A DNA stretch of 33,968 nucleotides from Lentisphaeria bacterium. Lineage in GTDB: Bacteria > Verrucomicrobiota > Lentisphaeria > Victivallales > UBA1829. Under the pieces are notes generated by a model that did not search any database, was not told the DNA's origin, and saw only the letters and a list, made by a program, of their open reading frames with translations. Position 1 is the stretch's first letter, and every line of letters starts with the position of its first letter. This document shows positions 31,609-33,968 of the stretch, one piece after another. The position numbers and the translations under genes were made by a program. The stretch lies in the NCBI GenBank assembly GCA_003526375.1, contig DPDG01000028.1:13218-47185 (forward strand), read 5' to 3'.

Positions 31609-31893
31609 TTTTCCTCCAAAAGTCTGTCGGCGCGTTTTTAGTGCGCTAAAAGGCAACATCCGCCGCACCTTTCGGCACGCCTGGTAGCAATCGTCGGTCA
31701 ATTGCGGCAGCGAAAAACCGCCGCCTTAGCGCGAAACCACCTGTACCTGCATGTCGTCACCGACGCAAAGTACCGCCTTTTCAGACGCAAACTTCCACTT
31801 ATAAATATTATTCTTATTTATTTTACTATTAAATGGATTTTTTTTCAATCAAAATCAAATAAAACGTTGCAAATTACAAACAATAATCGCGAC
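31609..31893. other. Divergent intergenic region miaB / PBP
   Basis: Upstream of miaB is a perfect inverted repeat TTTTAG-TGCG-CTAAAA (about 31635-31650). A reading frame without an ATG runs on the minus strand through about 31732-31850 and could be a gene remnant, but I do not trust it. About 31,800-31,890 is AT-rich and may hold the promoters of both genes; no clear -35/-10 pair could be fixed. Confidence 0.5.
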
Positions 31894-33783
31894 ATGAAAA
31901 ACAAAACCGTAAAAATAATTGCACTTTGTGTATGCTTTGCCGTGATATGCGGCGTTGTCGCTTCGACAAGCGCGCTTGCATTGTGGCAAAACAGCGACGA
32001 ATACGTGCGACTGGACAACGACAAACTCCGTCGCGTACAAGGGTCCGTAACTCTGCTGGACAACAAAGGCAGCGTTTTGTGCGAGCCTGCGTCCGTCGGC
32101 GGCAAAAAGCAAACGTCCATCGCCGCGTTGCCGAAACACGTGTACATGGCGTTTGTTGCCGTCGAAGACAAACGCTTTTTCAGGCATGACGGCGTTGACG
32201 TCGTGCGTGTTGCGTCGGCTTTGCTTACCAACCTTAAAAGCGGCGGCAAAAAAGAAGGCGCGTCCACCATCACCCAACAACTGATAAAAAACACGCACCT
32301 CAGCGGAGAAAAAACCTACAAGCGCAAACTGAACGAAATGATACTGGCGCGAGAGCTGGAACGCAACTTTTCCAAGACGGAAATACTGGAAATGTACCTT
32401 AACACCATTTACTTCGGGCGCAGTTCCTACGGGATAGAGAACGCCGCAAACGTTTACTTCGGCAAGACCGCGCACGAACTGACCGTCGCCGAAGCCGCAA
32501 CGCTGGCTGCAATGATAAAAGCCCCCAATGTGTACGCGCCTGACAAAAATGCGGGTAAATGTCTTGTGCGGCGCAACCGAGTGCTCGACCTGATGTGCAA
32601 GCAAGGGGTAATAAGCCAAAACGATTGCAATGCGGCGAAAGCAACCGAGGTGGCATACACGCCGTACAGCGGCAACAACGTGCACGGATACACCGACGGC
32701 GCGATCGCCGAGGCATGCAGACTGCTTAACCTTACCGAAGCGGAACTACTTGCAGGCAGGTACGTAATAGAAACCTTTTGCGACAGCGAAACGCAAAGCG
32801 CGTTAAGCAAACTTGTCGCGGCGGACGAAACAACGGACAAGGAAGGCAACCTTACGTCCCTTTCGGCAACAATGTGCACATCGGACGGCAAAGTTACGGC
32901 GTGCGCCTACCGCGGCACATTTTTGACCAGACGACAGGCGGGAAGTACCCTGAAACCCATTGCTGTATACACGCCTGCCTTCGACGTCGGGGCGTGCAGC
33001 GTTGTGTCGCCCGTACTGGACGAAAAAACCGATTTCAACGGATACTGTCCGACAAACGTAGGCGGCTACAAGGGTTGGACAACAATCAAGGACGCCGTAC
33101 TGACAAGCAGCAACGTGCCTGCCGTAAAAACGCTTAACGCGCTTACACTTCCCGTCAGCGAAAAGTACCTTGCAAAACTCGGCTTTACAGGCAAACAGGA
33201 TTTGTCACTTGCGCTCGGCAATATCCGCGGCGGCGTAAACGAAACAGACCTGTTGCACTGTTACACTGCCCTTGCCGACGGCGGAACGGCGCACAAGGTA
33301 CGTTTCGTATCGAAAATTTACGATGACAACGGTCTTGTGTACGACAACAAAGACAAGCCCGTCACGGTTTACAGCAGCGGCGCAAGTTATCTTATGACCG
33401 ATTTACTTTGCCGAAACGCGCAAATAGGTACGGCGCGCAAACTGGCCGCGAACAAAATCGACGTTGCGGCAAAGACAGGCACTGTAGGCGACAAATGCGG
33501 AAACACCGACGCTCTGACCGTCGGCTACACCACAAGCAACGTGTTTGTCGTGCGGCATTCGGGCGAACTGTCAAATTCGGTAAACGGCACAACCGCGCCA
33601 TGCAAAATGCTTGCCGACATACTTGCGACAGTTTACAAAAATCGTAAGCCCGACAAGTTTACCAAGCCGCCATCGGTAAGCTATAGGTGCGTAAACGAAG
33701 CGGAACTGTACGGCAATCAACGCCTTGTGCTTGACAATTGCGGCACTCCTTACCCGTTTTTGTTGCAATACGCCCCTGATTAA
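31894..33783 (+). CDS. Class A penicillin-binding protein (transglycosylase/transpeptidase)
   Basis: A peptidoglycan synthase of about 629 aa, anchored by an N-terminal membrane helix (about residues 7-30). The GT51 transglycosylase motifs are VAVEDKRFFRHDG (catalytic Glu91), GASTITQQ (122-129), KLNEMILARELE and EMYLNTIYFG. The transpeptidase domain has SxxK at Ser351-Lys354 (GSTLK), SxN at 405-407 and KTG at 527-529. Codon use differs from the rest of the window (at least ten ATA isoleucine codons, frequent GTA and CAA), no clear ribosome-binding site precedes the ATG, and the protein looks Clostridia-like. Horizontal acquisition or an assembly chimera should be considered. Upstream in-frame codons to 31702 are unlikely to be coding. 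Confidence 0.9.
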   Translation: MKNKTVKIIALCVCFAVICGVVASTSALALWQNSDEYVRLDNDKLRRVQGSVTLLDNKGSVLCEPASVGGKKQTSIAALPKHVYMAFVAVEDKRFFRHDGVDVVRVASALLTNLKSGGKKEGASTITQQLIKNTHLSGEKTYKRKLNEMILARELERNFSKTEILEMYLNTIYFGRSSYGIENAANVYFGKTAHELTVAEAATLAAMIKAPNVYAPDKNAGKCLVRRNRVLDLMCKQGVISQNDCNAAKATEVAYTPYSGNNVHGYTDGAIAEACRLLNLTEAELLAGRYVIETFCDSETQSALSKLVAADETTDKEGNLTSLSATMCTSDGKVTACAYRGTFLTRRQAGSTLKPIAVYTPAFDVGACSVVSPVLDEKTDFNGYCPTNVGGYKGWTTIKDAVLTSSNVPAVKTLNALTLPVSEKYLAKLGFTGKQDLSLALGNIRGGVNETDLLHCYTALADGGTAHKVRFVSKIYDDNGLVYDNKDKPVTVYSSGASYLMTDLLCRNAQIGTARKLAANKIDVAAKTGTVGDKCGNTDALTVGYTTSNVFVVRHSGELSNSVNGTTAPCKMLADILATVYKNRKPDKFTKPPSVSYRCVNEAELYGNQRLVLDNCGTPYPFLLQYAPD

Positions 33784-33847
33784 ATTGTCTTTTGTCGCTG
33801 TCGGACAGGGCGGCGCAACAGAAATAAATCGTTACTTACATCAAAAA

Positions 33848-33880
33848 GACCGCTACGATTTGTAGCGGTCCTTTTCGTTT
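33848..33880. terminator. Bidirectional rho-independent terminator
   Basis: A perfect 9-bp stem GACCGCTAC / GTAGCGGTC with a 5-nt loop; T-runs follow on the plus strand and an A-run precedes it, so it works in both directions. It ends the PBP gene and probably the convergent gene at the right edge. Confidence 0.9.
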
Positions 33881-33883
33881 TAC

Positions 33884-33968
33884 TTACAAGTTTGTCACGA
33901 AAATTTGTATAGGGTTAATTTTGCCATCACTAACAACCTTGGGGATGTCCTTTCTCATTCTTTCGGGT
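33884..33968 (-). CDS. C-terminal end of an unknown protein (partial)
   Basis: Only the last 27 codons are in the window (ending ...DGKINPIQIFVTNL, stop at 33886-33884). The open frame up to the edge and its position directly beyond a bidirectional terminator suggest a real convergent gene. No family recognised. Confidence 0.4.
   Translation of the reverse strand, partial: PERMRKDIPKVVSDGKINPIQIFVTNL

Noticed and set aside
31732..31850. Minus-strand reading frame upstream of miaB (ending ...DDMQVQVVSR)
   Set aside because: No ATG (only a possible TTG), AT-rich start and no recognised family; may be a gene remnant.

Overview
The window reads as a chromosomal segment from a member of the Lentisphaerae (Victivallales-like, possibly gut-associated). 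The reasons are an exosortase-associated TIGR04073-family secreted protein, a DUF134-NifX fusion, a LacI regulator paired with a glycoside hydrolase, many Sec-secreted proteins of unknown function, and moderately GC-rich coding sequence with AT-rich sigma-70 promoters. This is inferred from protein character alone; no 16S rRNA is present. The last ~2.1 kb (about 31,890-33,968) has different codon use and a Clostridia-like class A penicillin-binding protein, so it may be acquired DNA or an assembly join.

Layout. 1-2.7 kb (minus): queF-argJ-argB (queuosine precursor plus arginine synthesis). 2.87-3.3 kb (plus): TIGR04073 gene ending in a strong terminator. 3.36-3.83 kb: no convincing gene, but a dense chain of about twelve short perfect or near-perfect hairpins, part of which recurs at 22.0-22.15 kb. 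3.8-5.5 kb (minus): prfB translationally coupled to a HAD phosphatase. 5.6-11.0 kb (plus): M42 aminopeptidase, holA, pdxB, a DUF2062 protein and two membrane-anchored helical proteins of unknown function, tightly packed. 11.0-12.5 kb (minus): a second pair of unknown membrane proteins and an MBL-fold hydrolase. 12.6-14.6 kb (minus): nagB-nagA. 14.9-18.5 kb (plus): alpha/beta hydrolase, M20 amidohydrolase, NagD-type HAD phosphatase and rsmE. 18.6-21.8 kb (minus): LacI regulator, GH16 glycosidase and MFS transporter, forming a compact polysaccharide-use cassette.

22.2-23.0 kb (plus): DUF134-NifX fusion under a promoter overlapped by a near-perfect palindrome. 23.1-25.65 kb (minus): a PAS histidine kinase and an NtrC-type sigma-54 activator. 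25.8-28.4 kb (plus): a Nudix hydrolase, then an ECF sigma factor, a zinc-finger anti-sigma factor and two secreted proteins. 28.5-31.6 kb (minus): a large unknown membrane protein and miaB. 31.9-33.8 kb (plus): the penicillin-binding protein, then a bidirectional terminator and the end of a convergent gene.

Most genes are housekeeping or carbon-use functions. The parts least explained by known families are the hairpin-array repeat, the autoregulated-looking DUF134-NifX gene with a possible internal translation start, the two pairs of unknown membrane proteins, and the ECF-sigma operon with its two secreted partners. No tRNA, rRNA, CRISPR array, transposase or phage gene was seen.
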